A stretch of 64,000 nucleotides of DNA, taken from NCBI GenBank assembly GCA_963281255.1, contig OY725489.1, positions 7,316,523 through 7,380,522 of the forward strand. Direction: 5' to 3'. The position numbers were made by a program, and so were the translations under genes. This stretch comes from Aphrocallistes beatrix. Its lineage: Eukaryota; Porifera; Hexactinellida; Sceptrulophora; Aphrocallistidae. Numbering within the stretch: position 1 is the stretch's first letter; each line of letters starts with the position of its first letter. A model generated the notes under the pieces. It was not told the DNA's origin. It did no database searches and worked only from the letters and a program-made list of their open reading frames with translations. Of the stretch, positions 1 to 11,416 are shown in pieces.

Positions 1-114
1 TAATCGTAGATTCATCATATGAAACCTACATGCCAATTTTCGTATCTCTACGACTTGCCAATTCTTCAATCAATTCGAACAAACAAACAAATCCTAGCAT
101 TTTAATATATAAGA
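1..114 (-). repeat. Helitron-like family B, 5' end fragment
   Basis: This is the 5' end of a family B copy read on the minus strand. It holds the 'caattcttcaatcaattcg' block, a (CAAA)n run and the terminal motif TCTTATATATTAAAATGC at 97-114. The rest of the copy lies outside the window. Confidence 0.75.
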
Positions 115-120
115 TATATA

Positions 121-901
121 TGTTAGAACAAATTTGCGAAATCAACAATTATGCATAATTGTCGACAATTATGCATAATTGTTCATTTTACAACAATTAT
201 GCATAATTGTTCATCTAATTTAACAATTATGCATAATTGTTGTGAAATGAACAGTTTTACATAATTGTTAATAATGTAAGCAACAATTATGCATAATTGT
301 TGTGAAATGAATAGTTTTACATAATTGTTAAAAATGGAAGCAACAAATATGCATAATATGCATAATTATTAATGGTGCTACTGAGTTCCAAAGAAAAACC
401 AATTTATTGAACGAAAAAATAATTGGTAGTACAGTCCACTCCCCGAAAACCGGGGCACCTCGGGACCAGAGCTCAGCCTTCAGCCATTGTATAGTATATA
501 CGTATATGTACACACTACACACTACACAGTCAGTCTGTCACATAGATAGCTATAATTTCACTATAACACAACAAGCATAACCGTATGGAGCCAAGTAAGG
601 CTCAGTCTAACACACGAAATTCCAAAATTTCTCTTCCGATGGTCAGTCAAACTTATTATGACACTTGGAGCTACGCTGTAGGTCTTTACTAACATTAAGG
701 TAGCTACAGATAGCTGACAGGCAGAATGCGCGAGTCAGGATGACAATTATGCATAATTGTTGCTTACATTTAAAACAATTATGTAAAAATGTTCATTTCA
801 CAACAATTATGCATAATTGTTACATTAGATGAACAATTATGCATAATTGTTGTAAAATGAACAATTATGCATAATTGTCGATTTCGCAAATTTGTTCTAA
901 C

Positions 902-902
<1 letters not shown>
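121..902. mobile_element. Inverted-repeat element built from AT-rich palindromes
   Basis: The ends are inverted copies (TGTTAGAACAAATTTGCGAA at 121 and its complement ending at 902), flanked by TA on both sides. Each arm of about 200 bp is an array of the 18-bp palindrome acaattatgcataattgt separated by short spacers such as 'tgtgaaatga'. The centre (about 370-740) looks unique and has no convincing coding sequence. The TA flank fits a Tc1/mariner-type or foldback element, but the flanks are themselves TA-rich, so the duplication is not decisive. Confidence 0.8.
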
Positions 903-934
<32 letters not shown>

Positions 935-966
935 AACAAACAATAATCGAGTTTTAATAGTAAGGA
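903..966 (-). repeat. (TA)n plus family A 5' end (minus)
   Basis: A TA run is followed by the reverse-oriented family A terminus, TCCTTACTATTAAAACTCG read on the minus strand and ending at 966. Confidence 0.7.
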
Positions 967-1636
967 TATACGGCTGATATTTTAAATGAATATGTATACT
1001 AACATACCTCACATATGATGCAACTAACAAATGATGATTCATCACTTTGTTATGACGTCATTATTACGCATCGAAAATTTAAAGATTGACAAATTTGGTG
1101 ATTTTTCGAGTGATATCGATTTTAACTTTTAGATCAGTGTTTCTCAAACTAATTTAGCACACCGCCCCCTAATCAGGATTTCAGTGTCGACACCGCCACC
1201 TCCCCTTACTCATGATCCGTAAGCCATCAACAGTGTAATTATTGTATTAATTAGTCACGGGAAACCATTGACAGTGTGATTATTGTACTTTCTAGCTCTA
1301 ACAACTACAGTGAATGTTGAAATTTGTTTCAAAGATTGACCATCAATATTCTGGAATACACATTTTTTTTAGGTTCAAATATCGTAGATGTATTGCTAAC
1401 AAAACACATTAGCGCCCCCCCAGCGCCCCCTTACATTATAGCGCCCCCCAACAACCTTTCAGCGCCCCCTGGGGGGCTCTACGGCCCACTTTGAGAATCA
1501 CTGTTTTAGATGGACATATTTAGAGATGCTATCTCCCTTATAATTAACTGATGTGACCCCAGGCGACCGAAAGGAGCCTCTGGCGGACACATAGTGTCCG
1601 CTAGCCGCGCAGCGCAAGCAAGCGAAGCGCGCTTGT
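967..1636 (+). mobile_element. Helitron-like family A copy, 5'-truncated and interrupted
   Basis: It matches the second half of family A, including 'ttgttatgacgtcat', the 'gacaaatttggtgatttttcg' block and the 3' hairpins ending gcgcgcttgt at 1636. A hAT MITE (1135-1503) splits it. The 5' half is missing. Confidence 0.8.
1135..1503. mobile_element. hAT-type MITE with 8-bp target duplication
   Basis: The termini are CAGTGTTTCTCAAACT at the left and TTTGAGAATCACTG at the right. Both flanks carry the identical 8-mer ttttagat (1127-1134 and 1504-1511). The interior includes iterated 'agcgccccc' blocks near the right end. No open reading frame is present. CAGTG termini and an 8-bp duplication are typical of hAT non-autonomous elements. 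Confidence 0.9.
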
Positions 1637-1659
1637 ATATATATAGGTATAAATATATA

Positions 1660-2066
1660 TATATCTGCAACGAACAACAAGCTAATCTTTGGCATGTGCG
1701 AGTCTTTTGGCTATGGCTCCGGTAAGTTCTGAGCTCAGACGAAAATGACAACTCATCATGGAGTTATGACGTCATTGTTTTAAGCGAATCTGTATACTAG
1801 CATAACTCAATTATGATGCAACTATCATCAAATAATGATGATTCATCACTTTGTTATGACGTCATCATTACTCATTAAAATTTTTAAAAATTGATGAATT
1901 TTGGTGATTTTTCGTTCGATATCGATTATCAACAGTAAGACAAACATATTTAGAGATGTTATCCTTTTTATAATTAATCAATATGACCCCAGGCACCCAA
2001 AGGGCCCCTCCGGCGGACACAAAGTGTCCGCCAGCCGTGCAGCGCAATCAAGCGAAGCGAGCTTGT
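1660..2066 (+). mobile_element. Helitron-like family A copy, 5' end partial
   Basis: It runs from the 'tctgcaacgaacaa' block through 'ggctatggctccggtaagtt' and two TGACGTCA-type blocks to the 3' end agcgagcttgt. It lacks the canonical TCCTTACTATT start. A reverse family A 5' end (about 2083-2105) follows it. Confidence 0.75.
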
Positions 2067-2120
2067 AAATATACATACATCAATCGAGTTTTATTATAAG
2101 GATAAATATATATACCTATA

Positions 2121-2717
2121 CACTAGCGGTCCAAAAGAATTACCCACCACAGTCTTTACTACTGTTTTCTACTTAGAGTTGATATTATAAGATTCTACAT
2201 TGTCTAGTTCTAATACAACCTAGATTTATTCCAGTAGCTACCAGTCAATCAAATGGTTACCACTATCCGACTACTTTAAATACGAGTTTGAAATTTTTCC
2301 GAGATTTAAAAATTTAATAATTTCGAATTTTTGATGCCTCCTAAGCCAAGAATAAGTTTAGAAACGCGAGGGAAAATAGTTGTCCTGTCGGAAGAAGGTT
2401 ATTCTTCACGGAAAATAGCAGCTCGACTCGGTTGCAGTAGAAAGAGCGTTAGTCTCATCCTCCTGTTGCCGACCGCCAGATCCAAGGAAGGTCCCGGAAA
2501 ACCAGCAGTAAAGAGGATTGTCTAATCGTTCGGAAAAGTAAATCAGACCGTTTTAAAACTGCTCCCCAGATTCGAGCTGAAGTTAAGGTTCAGTACGGAA
2601 TAAATGTTTCGATATCTACGGCACAAAGAAGGCTCACAGAAACCGTGCATTGGGATAGTATAAATAAGGCAAATGTTGAAAAAAATCGAGGTGGGTAATT
2701 CTTTTTGACCGCTAGTG
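2121..2717 (+). mobile_element. Internally deleted Tc1-like transposon
   Basis: Perfect short inverted termini (CACTAGCGGTCC... and ...GACCGCTAGTG) are flanked by TA. Only the N-terminal part of a Tc1-type transposase remains, so the element is a deletion derivative of a longer Tc1. Confidence 0.85.
2331..2690 (+). pseudogene. Tc1 transposase N-terminal fragment
   Basis: The 64-residue reading frame contains a helix-turn-helix of the kind found at the N terminus of Tc1 transposases (residues about 8-45, with LSEEGYSSRKIAARLGCSR). After the stop at 2525 another frame continues with a second DNA-binding-like stretch (APQIRAEVKVQYGINVSIST near 2575) up to the right terminus. No DDE catalytic domain is present. 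It is a relic that can no longer move by itself. Confidence 0.75.
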
Positions 2718-2909
2718 TATATCAGAGGGCATTATACAGCCTTCCAGAGATACGCTCCTAATCTAAAATTTCTAAATTTTCATTTGCTTGAATCGCTAAA
2801 TGACATTAATATATTGGGTAAAATGGGTATTTTTCTGAATTTATTATGCTCCTAAACACTTCGCAGCTTAAAATCATACGCCTTAAGGAGCATCTCGCGC
2901 TCCTAGATA

Positions 2910-3762
2910 ATTCCTTGATATATACCATATATACGGCTTCACTCACAATAGAAATCATTGTACAACACTATTGTAGCCTGCCATTATTATCGGCATGCCT
3001 AATTTACAGGGCGGGAAGGGTTAAGATACCTAATTTCCGGGGCTGGATCCCGTCCCGTCCCGGAAATTAGGTATCTAGATTTTCCGGAACGGTTCCGTCC
3101 CGGAAAATCTGCCACCTAATTTACGGGACGGGACCATCCCGGGAAATCTAGGTACCTAATTTCCGGGACGGGCCGAGTCAAGATACCTAATCTCCGGGGC
3201 GGGACGAACAATATACCTAATTTCCAGGACGGTACGAGAAGAGTTAAGATGCCTAATTTCCGGGACGGGACGGTATCCCGTCCGGGAGATTAGGTACCTA
3301 GATCTTCCGGGATGGTCCCGTTCCGTCCCGTAAATTAGGCATCTAGATTTTCCGGGACGGTCCAGTCCCGGAAATTAGGCACGCCTCATTATTATTTGTC
3401 GCAATTACATTATACATGTATTGTAGTCTCAATTACATTATAGTTTATAGCAATAAAAAAGGTTTTGCATATATTTACACACCTTTATATGTGTAGATAT
3501 TTTAACACCATTTGAGAATTAAGAAAATATGCTAGAGACAACTCCCAACGGTTAACATGGGGTTTTCAGAGGTGAGGATTTATTTTATTTTATTTTTGGA
3601 TCTATATGAGAAATCATTTGTTAACTTTTGTTTACAATATTTATCTAAAGTAAACACATTCCCAAAATAGGCTAGATTGAGTAATTCCAGGCGCCCGCAG
3701 GGCGATTCTGCAGACACAAAGTCTCCGCATGCCGCGCGACGCAAGCAAGGAAGCTCGCTTGT
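2910..3762 (+). mobile_element. Helitron-like family B copy, split by a GGGCATGCC element
   Basis: Family B sequence ('acaatagaaatcattgtacaacac', 'agcaataaaaaaggttttgc', one 140-bp unit, 'ggcgcccgcagggcgattctg') runs to the shared 3' end ctcgcttgt at 3762. The 397-bp element at 2991-3387 interrupts it. The 5' end is missing. Confidence 0.75.
2991..3387. mobile_element. GGGCATGCC-family element, long form
   Basis: The outer ends are CGGCATGCCTAATTTAC and GGAAATTAGGCACGCCTC, with the 8-bp duplication attattat at 2983-2990 and 3388-3395. The whole body is iterated copies of about 45 bp of 'tacctaatttccgggacggga' in both orientations. It has no coding capacity. The same family occurs at 24,152 (57 bp) and 60,901 (about 122 bp). 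Confidence 0.85.
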
Positions 3763-4194
3763 TCTTAATAAATTGATGAATAATATAGTATTAAATAATA
3801 TTCTAAACACGTGTGCGTTTGCCATAGAGTGTCGCATCTCAGAGGTAATTTTGCACTGAAAGTAATCCGGAGTTTATTTAATTGCCGTATTTATCGTATT
3901 TTAGAGGTGCCGCATTTCGGAGATTCAAGATGTATTATCTATAAAGGAAAGTCGATCGTGAGAATGGTTTTGTGCCATGTCTCGGAGGTTGTCGTATTTC
4001 AAGGCACCGCTTTTAGAGGTTTATCTGTATTCCGATAGCCGGATGTATGCCTAACTAGTTTATAGTGAATTCAATTGTGAAATACACTTCTAAAAATTGA
4101 ACACAATTCTTACAACTATAGTCTTATTATTATACGTAACTATAAAAGATTATTAATATAGCACTAATCGAATCTAGAAGACAAAGTTAGAGAT
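3763..4194. other. No gene seen
   Basis: This is AT-rich sequence with a few 'gaggtgccgcatttcgg'-like imperfect repeats between 3830 and 4035. I see no coding signal. Confidence 0.5.
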
Positions 4195-5033
4195 GTTCTA
4201 TAGCTTGAAGACAGAATCAAACTCCACATCCCAGAACTCCTCAAAAAAGTTTGAGTTGGCTTAGTAAATATCTTCCCTGAATGATGTCTGAGACCTTTCT
4301 CGAGAAACCTCAGGGCTTTAACATCCTCTTCATCTAACTTCACGTTCAGAGAAGCTAGATTCTCTTGAGACGAGATTCATTTGTAGTTTTGGGGATAGCG
4401 ATATCTTCGAGAGCCAGAGCAAAAGCGATACAAATCTGTGCGGGAGTGGCAGTGTGTTTTTCACTCAGTCGTTTTACTTCCTCATTCTCAAGAAGTGTTT
4501 TGTCTCTCCCCCTAACCCGTCCTTGAACAAGCCGGGGTTTCCAAGGGAGTTGTATGCCTCAAACGCGATGCCTTTACCCCTGCAGTACTGCCTCAGTTTC
4601 TCCTGCTGGAAGTAGGCCTGGGCTTCAAATTGATTGACAGCTGACACTAGCTTCCCCGTCTTATGCAGTTATTCCAATTTCTTTATTGTAAAGTTGGAGA
4701 CGCCAAAGCTACGTGTTAGCCCAGCTTCAACAAGTTTTTCCATTTCAACCCAAACTTCAGCAATCCTAGCTTCGCTGTACCCTACGAGATACTCGTGCTT
4801 TATGTCACTGGCTGATTTCACTTCGGGGCCCAGTTTCAATTCAACTGGAATGTGAATCAAATAGAGGTCAACGTACTCCAGCTTTAGTTTCTTCAAACTG
4901 TCCTCTATAGCTCTCCAAACTCCCCTGAAATGATCGCCACTAATCTTGGTCGTGATGTATAGATCTTCTCGCTGACAGATTCCTTCCTTCAGAGTCCAAT
5001 CTCTTCCTCTTTATTATACGCCCATACACAGTC
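4195..5033 (-). pseudogene. Aldo-keto reductase retrocopy, broken
   Basis: Read on the minus strand this region resembles most of an aldo-keto reductase (AKR superfamily, NADPH-dependent carbonyl reduction) without introns. Recognisable in order are an active-site-like ALDCVWAYNKEEEIG near 5030 (the usual tyrosine motif), REDLYITTK, the strand/helix LKLEYVDLYLIHIPVELK, FGVSNFTIKKLE, the barrel segment VSAVNQFEAQAYFQQEKLR, and a C-terminal part (PAQICIAFALALEDIAIPKT). A stop follows IKKLE, frames shift near 4500 and 4390, and about 60 N-terminal residues are missing. Absence of introns and the 5' truncation fit a processed pseudogene. No neighbouring gene explains it. Confidence 0.85.
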
Positions 5034-5550
5034 AAGTGCCGATGAACTATGATGACAAGATAACATCTGCGAATCATCAGATGACAAGATAACATCTGCG
5101 AATCATCAATAATTTAAGAGCACTAATATGGAAGAGGTGGAATTTGGAGTGGATTCTGTTTAAATAAGAGGTGAAAATTAGGACTTTTGATTGAGAAATA
5201 GGTAGAAATTTCCTCAATTCGTAAATACTGTATTTACAACACTTGAGTTTTAATTACATAGATGTAGTAATCATATCCTATTTAGACGACTTCCCATCCA
5301 GATAATAGAGTTATAAGTAGCACTCTACTATCAATGGAAGTTTCCCAGCCTTTCCAAATCATAGCTTCTACATTATGGCGGAATATTTTGCGCTTATATT
5401 CCAGTAATACCTATATACGTGTATATAAATGTAAAAAAAGTTTTGATCAATATATTATGTTTTAATTATAAATTCTATTTTAATTTTGACAGTTTGTTTT
5501 TGAATGTGTTCTAATGTATAGAGTTTATAAATAGAAATCAACACAATCAC
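5034..5550. other. No gene seen
   Basis: A short direct duplication, 'gatgacaagataacatctgcgaatcat', lies at about 5050-5107 (period about 32 bp). Otherwise this is AT-rich sequence without recognisable features. Confidence 0.5.
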
Positions 5551-5829
5551 ACAAGGCCGTAGCAACCGGTACGGCTGGTACGACCATGGCCGTACCACTT
5601 TTACGGCCCTTACATCTTAATATGTTGGAATAATTGCAACATTTGTACTAATATTTACAAAAATGAACTATTGTTGCTTAATAAGAACTGCTGATATCGA
5701 TATTTGAGCCTATAAGGTTCAAAATATTTGTGGCGGGCAAGCCCTCAAGACCCCATATAGTTGCTCGCTACGATCGGTCTGATCCACCAAGAATGGCCGT
5801 ACCACTTTTCATGAGCTTGCTACGGCCCT
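5551..5829. mobile_element. hAT-type MITE (GGCCGTAGC ends)
   Basis: The ends are inverted (ACAAGGCCGTAGCAACC at the left, GCTTGCTACGGCCCT at the right). The 8-mer acaatcac flanks it at 5543-5550 and 5830-5837. A subterminal inverted motif 'ggccgtaccacttt' occurs on each side. Non-coding. Confidence 0.75.
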
Positions 5830-5837
5830 ACAATCAC

Positions 5838-6818
5838 AACTCTGCTGATTTCTGATTACATTTTATATGCAATTTCGAAATAAAAGAGATTGTTATTTGA
5901 AGATTCCTATGATCTAGAACGTGTTTTATCATAACCTAATAGTCATTAGCAACTTTTCCAACAGTTAATAGTACAACTATCCTGTGCAATGTTCAGAATA
6001 TACTTGATATGTTAAATCCCAATAAATATGTACATTAACAAATCAAAACTTTGGTTGATATCCTTCGAGATTGGACAGAGGGATGCAGTAGTGCACAATC
6101 CATGAGTATTTTTTAATCTTAATTGATAGTACAGTTAGGAACTGCGTTATAGAATTAGGTTTTAATGAATAATCTTCGAAAAGCATGCGTGTCTAGCAAA
6201 TTGTGACACTGCCAGATACATTTCTATATATGATGGTAATATTATATTACAAGTATATTACACCACTAGCATGCTGTCGTATTCGATTGCAAAGTTCAAC
6301 TTGCATCCTATGATAAATGCTTTCACTCAGCAGATAATTTAGTGTGTCATAACAGATGGGTAGGAAAAGTTGAACTATCAACTCTAACAGATATACGTGT
6401 ATGTTGCTGTTAGAGAACAAAACGTTAGCAGACGTTTATTTTGAGTTGAGTTGACTGAATTGGTCTGACTGGAATAAGTCCGACCAATTTCCATAGCAAG
6501 ATTAAGTCCGACTGGAGTAAGTCTTAATTTTCGAAACTGGGAACAGCCGAAGTATATGTACATAATACTGGAATAAAGAAGTGGCTAACAAGTAGATATA
6601 CATTTACTTAAAAATCCTCTTAACAGGAGAATTTTGAAAACATTCTTCACCAAAAACCTATAGAATCTCCCCTGGTTCCTAACAAACCAAAAAAGATTTG
6701 TTCGGGTCCCACCATTCTTTCGTGAGATATCGCTTATTAAAGATAAAGTTTGGGCATAATACTATTTCTCTAAATTCACGAAAGAGGCCGATGTCAACCT
6801 TGATAACAATTAAAGATA
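5838..6818. other. No gene seen
   Basis: This is about 1 kb of AT-rich sequence. A local iteration of 'ttgactgaattggtctgactggaataagtccgacc' occurs at about 6450-6525. No coding or RNA signal was found. Confidence 0.5.
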
Positions 6819-7008
6819 CAGTCGACTCTGCTTAATAGAGTCACTAGACTAATCGAGTAAACTGCATAATTGAGCCACCTTTGCCAGGACCGGAATAGCT
6901 CTCACACATAGAAACTAATATAAAATATTTTCGGTTAATAGGGTTTTTCCGCTTAATCGGGGCAAAATGTCCTCTGACCGATGTGACCCTATTAAGCGGA
7001 ATTGACTG
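6819..7008. mobile_element. pogo/Tigger-like MITE, copy 1
   Basis: The termini CAGTCGACTCTGCTTAATAG and CCTATTAAGCGGAATTGACTG are inverted and flanked by TA. Subterminal 'cttaatcggg' motifs repeat. Related copies lie at 10,372, 32,693, 36,359 and 49,482. Confidence 0.8.
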
Positions 7009-7011
7009 TAC

Positions 7012-7061
7012 GTATCCTTACTATTAAAACTCGATTATTATTTGTGTATATATATATATAT
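7012..7061 (+). repeat. Family A 5' terminus stub (plus)
   Basis: The forward family A start, TCCTTACTATTAAAACTCG, is followed by a TA run and then directly by the 3' end of the next, inverted copy. Confidence 0.65.
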
Positions 7062-7555
7062 ACAAGCGCGCTTCGCTTGCTTGCGCTGCGCGGCTGGCGG
7101 ACACTTCGTGTCCGCCAGAGGCTCCCTTCGGTCGCCTGGGGGTGAAATAAGGTTAATTATAAGGGAGATATCATCTCTAAATATGTCCATCTTAGTTTTA
7201 AAATCGATATCACTCGAAAAATCACCAAATTTGTCAATTTTTAAATTTTGATGAGTAATGATGACGTCATAACAAAGTGATGACTCATCATTTTTTGGCG
7301 ATAGTTGTATCATATGTGACGCATGTTAGTATACATATTCTATTAAAATTTCAACCATCTATCTCCTATAATGGCTGAGTTATGCTCGAATAACTGTGTT
7401 GCTTAACTTTTAAAAATGTGACAATGACGTCATAACTCCATGATGAGTCGACATTTTGCTCTGAGCTCAGAACTTACGGGAGCCATAGCCAAAATACTCC
7501 CACATGCCAAAAATCAGCTTTCTACGCCCGGCAGTTTCTTCAATCAATTCGTTAC

Positions 7556-7600
<45 letters not shown>

Positions 7601-7630
7601 TATACATTAATCGAGTTTTAATAGTAAGGA
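7062..7630 (-). mobile_element. Helitron-like family A copy, complete
   Basis: On the minus strand it starts TCCTTACTATTAAAACTCG (ending at 7630), then a TA run, 'cgaattgattgaagaaactgcc', the two TGACGTCA blocks, the hairpins GGCGGACAC/GTGTCCGCC and CAAGCG/CGCTTG, and ends CTTG|T at 7062. It has no inverted terminal repeats and no coding capacity. The TC start, subterminal 3' hairpin and A|T insertion are Helitron features. The CTTG end differs from the usual CTRR. Confidence 0.8.
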
Positions 7631-7649
7631 TATCTATATATATATATAT

Positions 7650-7872
7650 CTGTAACGAATTGATTGAAGAAACTGCCGGTCATAGAAAGCTAATTTTTGG
7701 CATGTGGGAATCTTTTGGCTATGGCTCCAGTAAGTTCTGAGCTCAAAGCAAAATGTCGACTCATCATGGAATTATGACGTCATTGTCACATTTTTAAAAG
7801 TTAAGCAACAGAGTTATTCGAGCATAACTCAGCCATTATAGGAGATAGAAGGCTGAGATTTTAATAGAAAAT
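7650..7872 (+). repeat. Family A 5' half (plus)
   Basis: It contains 'ctgtaacgaattgattgaagaaactgcc' through 'agaaggctgagattttaatag' and stops abruptly at the next element's 3' end. Confidence 0.7.
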
Positions 7873-8190
7873 ACAAGCACGCTTCGCTTGCTTGCGCTGC
7901 GCGGCTTGCGGACACTGCGTGTCCGCAGAGTCACCCTGCAGGTGCCTGGAGTTACTCAATCTAACATATTTTGGGATTTCTTTCCTTTATATAAATATTT
8001 TAAACAAATGTCAACGAAAAATTTATCATATGTATCCGAAAATATAATATTCGAAATCTACAGCACTAAAACCCCATGTCAACCTTTGGAAGCTAGTCTA
8101 TAGCCTATTTTTGTAATTTGTTTACTTTATGTATCTATTGTAAACAGAAGTAAACAAATAATTTATCATATCGATCAGAAAATATTTATT
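7873..8190 (-). mobile_element. Helitron-like family B 3' part (minus)
   Basis: It begins acaagcacgcttcgcttgc, the shared 3' end in reverse, and contains two 140-bp units before joining a forward copy near 8190. The junction is abrupt. Confidence 0.65.
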
Positions 8191-8843
8191 ATTAAAATAC
8201 TTCAAAGCCACAACTTATGTTTGATATCTTAAATGTATCATAACGTATAGCAATAAAAAAGATTATGTGCATATTTTCACACCTTTTGTATATATTTTTT
8301 CACACCTTTTGACGAATTTTGAAATTTTTGCTAAAGACTAGCTTCCAACGGGTGATATGGGTTTTTTATGGGTGTAGATTTCGAATATTATATTTTCGAG
8401 TAAGTTTGATAATTAATTTGTTTACTTTTGTTTACAATAGATACATAAAGTAAACAAATCTCAAAAATGTGCTAGAAACTCGCTTTCAACGGTTGACATG
8501 GGGTTTTCAGAGGTGTAGATTTCGAATATCATATTTTCAGATCTATATGATAAATTATTTGTTTACCTTTGTTTACAATATGTGCATAAAGTAAACAAAT
8601 TACAAAAATAGGTTATAGACCAGCTTCCAACGGTTGACATGGGTTTTTAGTGCTGTAGATTTCGAATATTATATCTTTGGATCGATATGATAAACTATTT
8701 GTTTACTTTTTTCACAATATTTATATAAAATAAAATAATTCCCAAAATAGGTTAGATCGAGTAATTTCAGGCGCCTGCAGGGAGATTCTGCGGACACGCA
8801 GTGTCTGCAAGCCGCGCAGCACAAGCAAGCGAAGCGCGCTTGT
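8190..8843 (+). mobile_element. Helitron-like family B copy with tandem units
   Basis: It starts within the 'tacttcaaagccacaactt' block. About three units of 140 bp follow; each holds 'ttccaacggttgacatggggttttcag', 'gtagatttcgaatatcatattttc' and an inverted GTTTAC/GTAAAC pair. The copy ends gcgcgcttgt at 8843. Confidence 0.8.
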
Positions 8844-8844
8844 A

Positions 8845-9460
8845 TCTTATATATTAAAATGCTAGGATTTTTTTTTGTGTGTTTTTCCGAATTGATTGAA
8901 GAATTGGGAAGTCATAGAGGTGTGAAAATTGGCATGTAGGTGTCAAATGATATGACTACGATTAAGTTCTGAGATCTAAGCGAAATTTTCACATCTCTGC
9001 AAAAAAAATGGAAAGCCATTTTTCACACCTTTTCTATACTAAATAAAGGACTACACTATCACAATAGTAATAATTGTACGACACTACAATAGATAGTCAT
9101 TGTTTTTAGTACTTCAAAGCCACAACTTCTGTTTGAAATCTTAAATGTATTATAGTGTATAGCAATAAAAAAGATTATGTGCATTTTTTTACACCTTTAT
9201 ATACATATTTTCACACCATTTGATGAATTTTGAAAATAATGCTAGACACTAGCTTCCAACGGGTGACATAGGGTTTTTAGGGGAGTAGATTTCGAATATC
9301 ATATTTTCAGATCTATATGATAAATTTATGTTTACTTTTGTTTACAATAGATACATAAAGTAAACAAATCTCAAAAATATGCCAGAAACTTGCTTTAAAC
9401 GGTTGACATGGGGTTTTTAGGGGTGTAGATTTCGAATATCATATTTTCAGATCGATATGC
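8845..9460 (+). mobile_element. Helitron-like family B copy directly after the previous one
   Basis: It begins TCTTATATATTAAAATGC at 8845, one base after the preceding copy's 3' end. It keeps the 5' region and two units, then is truncated at 'cagatcgatatg' near 9460. Confidence 0.75.
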
Positions 9461-9868
9461 GCATGTAATTTATTATAATCTTAATTTAAAGGATATATGC
9501 GTAATATATAAGTTTCTCTAACATCCCTTTGTCAAAAAATTAATATTTCTTAGCTAATCATTGACTTGATTGTAATACAAATTCTATGGAGAACTTTGAA
9601 TATATGTATTAGAAAATGGTGAATCGAATCAAGAAATATGTATCCAAATGTGGCTATTCTATTAAATAATGAATACAATTGTTAATAATAAATACAGAAA
9701 AATTGGAGCATTTTTCATAATTAATTTGAAAATTCCGGCCTTGGAGTTCCCAGATTCGGTCAAAAACCCCCCATTTAGGGTCCAAAAGGAGATACTCTCT
9801 ATCTCTGTAAATATATGCCCAAATTCTTAGTTCTCACTTCCTAATTTACTTTTTATAATATAAAAGGT
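9461..9868. other. No gene seen
   Basis: AT-rich sequence with no recognisable element or coding signal. Confidence 0.5.
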
Positions 9869-10311
9869 AGAAGCGCGTTTTGCTTGTTTGTACTGCGCGG
9901 CTGGTGGACACCTTGTGGGTGCCTAGGGTCACATTGATTTATTGTAAGGGTCCTAAAAACGCCTGTCCTATTGTTAATATTGATATCGCAAAAACACCAA
10001 ACTTGTCAATTTTGAAGCGTAATGATGACTTCATAACCGAGTGATGAATCCTCATTTTTTGATTATAGTTGTATCATATGTGAGGTATGTTAGTATACAT
10101 ATTCTAATAAAATTTCAGCCTTCTATCTCCTATAATGGCTGAGTTATGCTCGAATAACTCTATTGCTTAACTTTTAAAAATGTGACAATGACGTCATAAT
10201 ACCATGATGAGTCGACATTTTGGTCTGAGCTAAGAACTTAGTGGAGCCATAGCCAAAAGACTTGCACATGCCAGAAAGCTTTTTGTGGCAGGCAGTTTCA
10301 TCATTCAATTC

Positions 10312-10371
<60 letters not shown>
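9869..10371 (-). mobile_element. Helitron-like family A copy ending in a long TA run
   Basis: It matches family A in reverse from a diverged 3' end (agaagcgcgttttgcttg) to 'caattcatta'. A (TA)n tract of about 56 bp follows at 10,316-10,371. The terminal TCCTTACTATT motif is absent; a pogo-like MITE occupies the end of the TA tract. Confidence 0.75.
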
Positions 10372-10374
<3 letters not shown>

Positions 10375-10559
10375 TCGACTCCGCTTAATAGGGCCACTGT
10401 TTAAATGGGTCGGCCACTTAATCGGGCCACTTTTGGCAGGACCGGAATAGCTATCACACATAGAAGCTAATACAAAATATTTTCGGTTAATAGGGTTCTC
10501 CGCTTAATCGGGTCAAAATGTCCTCAGACCGATGTGACCCTATTAAGCGGAGTCGACTG
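10372..10559. mobile_element. pogo/Tigger-like MITE, copy 2
   Basis: The termini CAGTCGACTCCGCTTAATAG and CCTATTAAGCGGAGTCGACTG are near-perfect inverted repeats in TA context. 188 bp, non-coding. Confidence 0.85.
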
Positions 10560-11416
10560 TATATATATACCAACAAAATTACAATTATTGTCATTTTACT
10601 TTCTTTTGGTCCTATGAGGTGGCAAATATAATTGACTATCTATGATTCGATTTTAGAAGCAATTGTTTCCAAGTATTTTTATTGATGTGCGCCCACGCTT
10701 AACGTTTCTTATAGCTCTACTTTCATCGTATGCTGTAAGCTAAATCATTTGGTTTTTCCTGGCGGTATCCTTAGCTGATACTACCTAGTGTGAAGATATA
10801 CACCAAACGGACAAAAATATTTGAACACTTCATTAGTTCCCATACAAATAGTACCAAATTGGATCTTTTTATCAAGGGTAATACTAGTGCAGCAGAGAAG
10901 CGAAGGAATTGTGCATTTTATGGTACAAGCATGAATTTTGGTACAATGATTCTATACAGCATAAGGTTCATTTAAAGATCAGGACCCATTTTGAAAAGTG
11001 CGTATTTCGACTTTGGCGCCTATTTTGATGTTCACACCTTCCATATATGGTAATACTGCTTAAAACTCGAATTTGGCTCTAATTAGACATGGCAAATGTA
11101 CTATCTTTGAATAGGAAATCATATAAGTTGATTTGAAAGGCTATACTCAGTTTAACTAAATCTTACTGGTTTTTGAGTTTTGCGGTTTTAACACCATTCC
11201 ATATATGGTAATGCTGTTTAAAGCTCGCATTTTGTTCTAATTAGATAAAACCAATGTACTAATAACTTGGATTACGGAGTTCAAAGGCTCTACAGCATCA
11301 CTTAAATATATCAGTTTTGATTTTGCGGTTTCATATCTGTTTATAATATTGTAAAATATATATAGAGATTTGAAAGAGTACTATCAAAGATAATTGAACA
11401 ATATCTTGAATAAATC

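Noticed and set aside
7038..7313. Frames containing 'CLRCAA.GH.VSA' or 'KQAKRAC' found in many places
   Set aside because: They are translations of the shared Helitron-like 3' hairpins (acaagcgcgcttcgcttgc...), recur with every A or B copy, and have no conserved protein signal beyond the DNA repeat.
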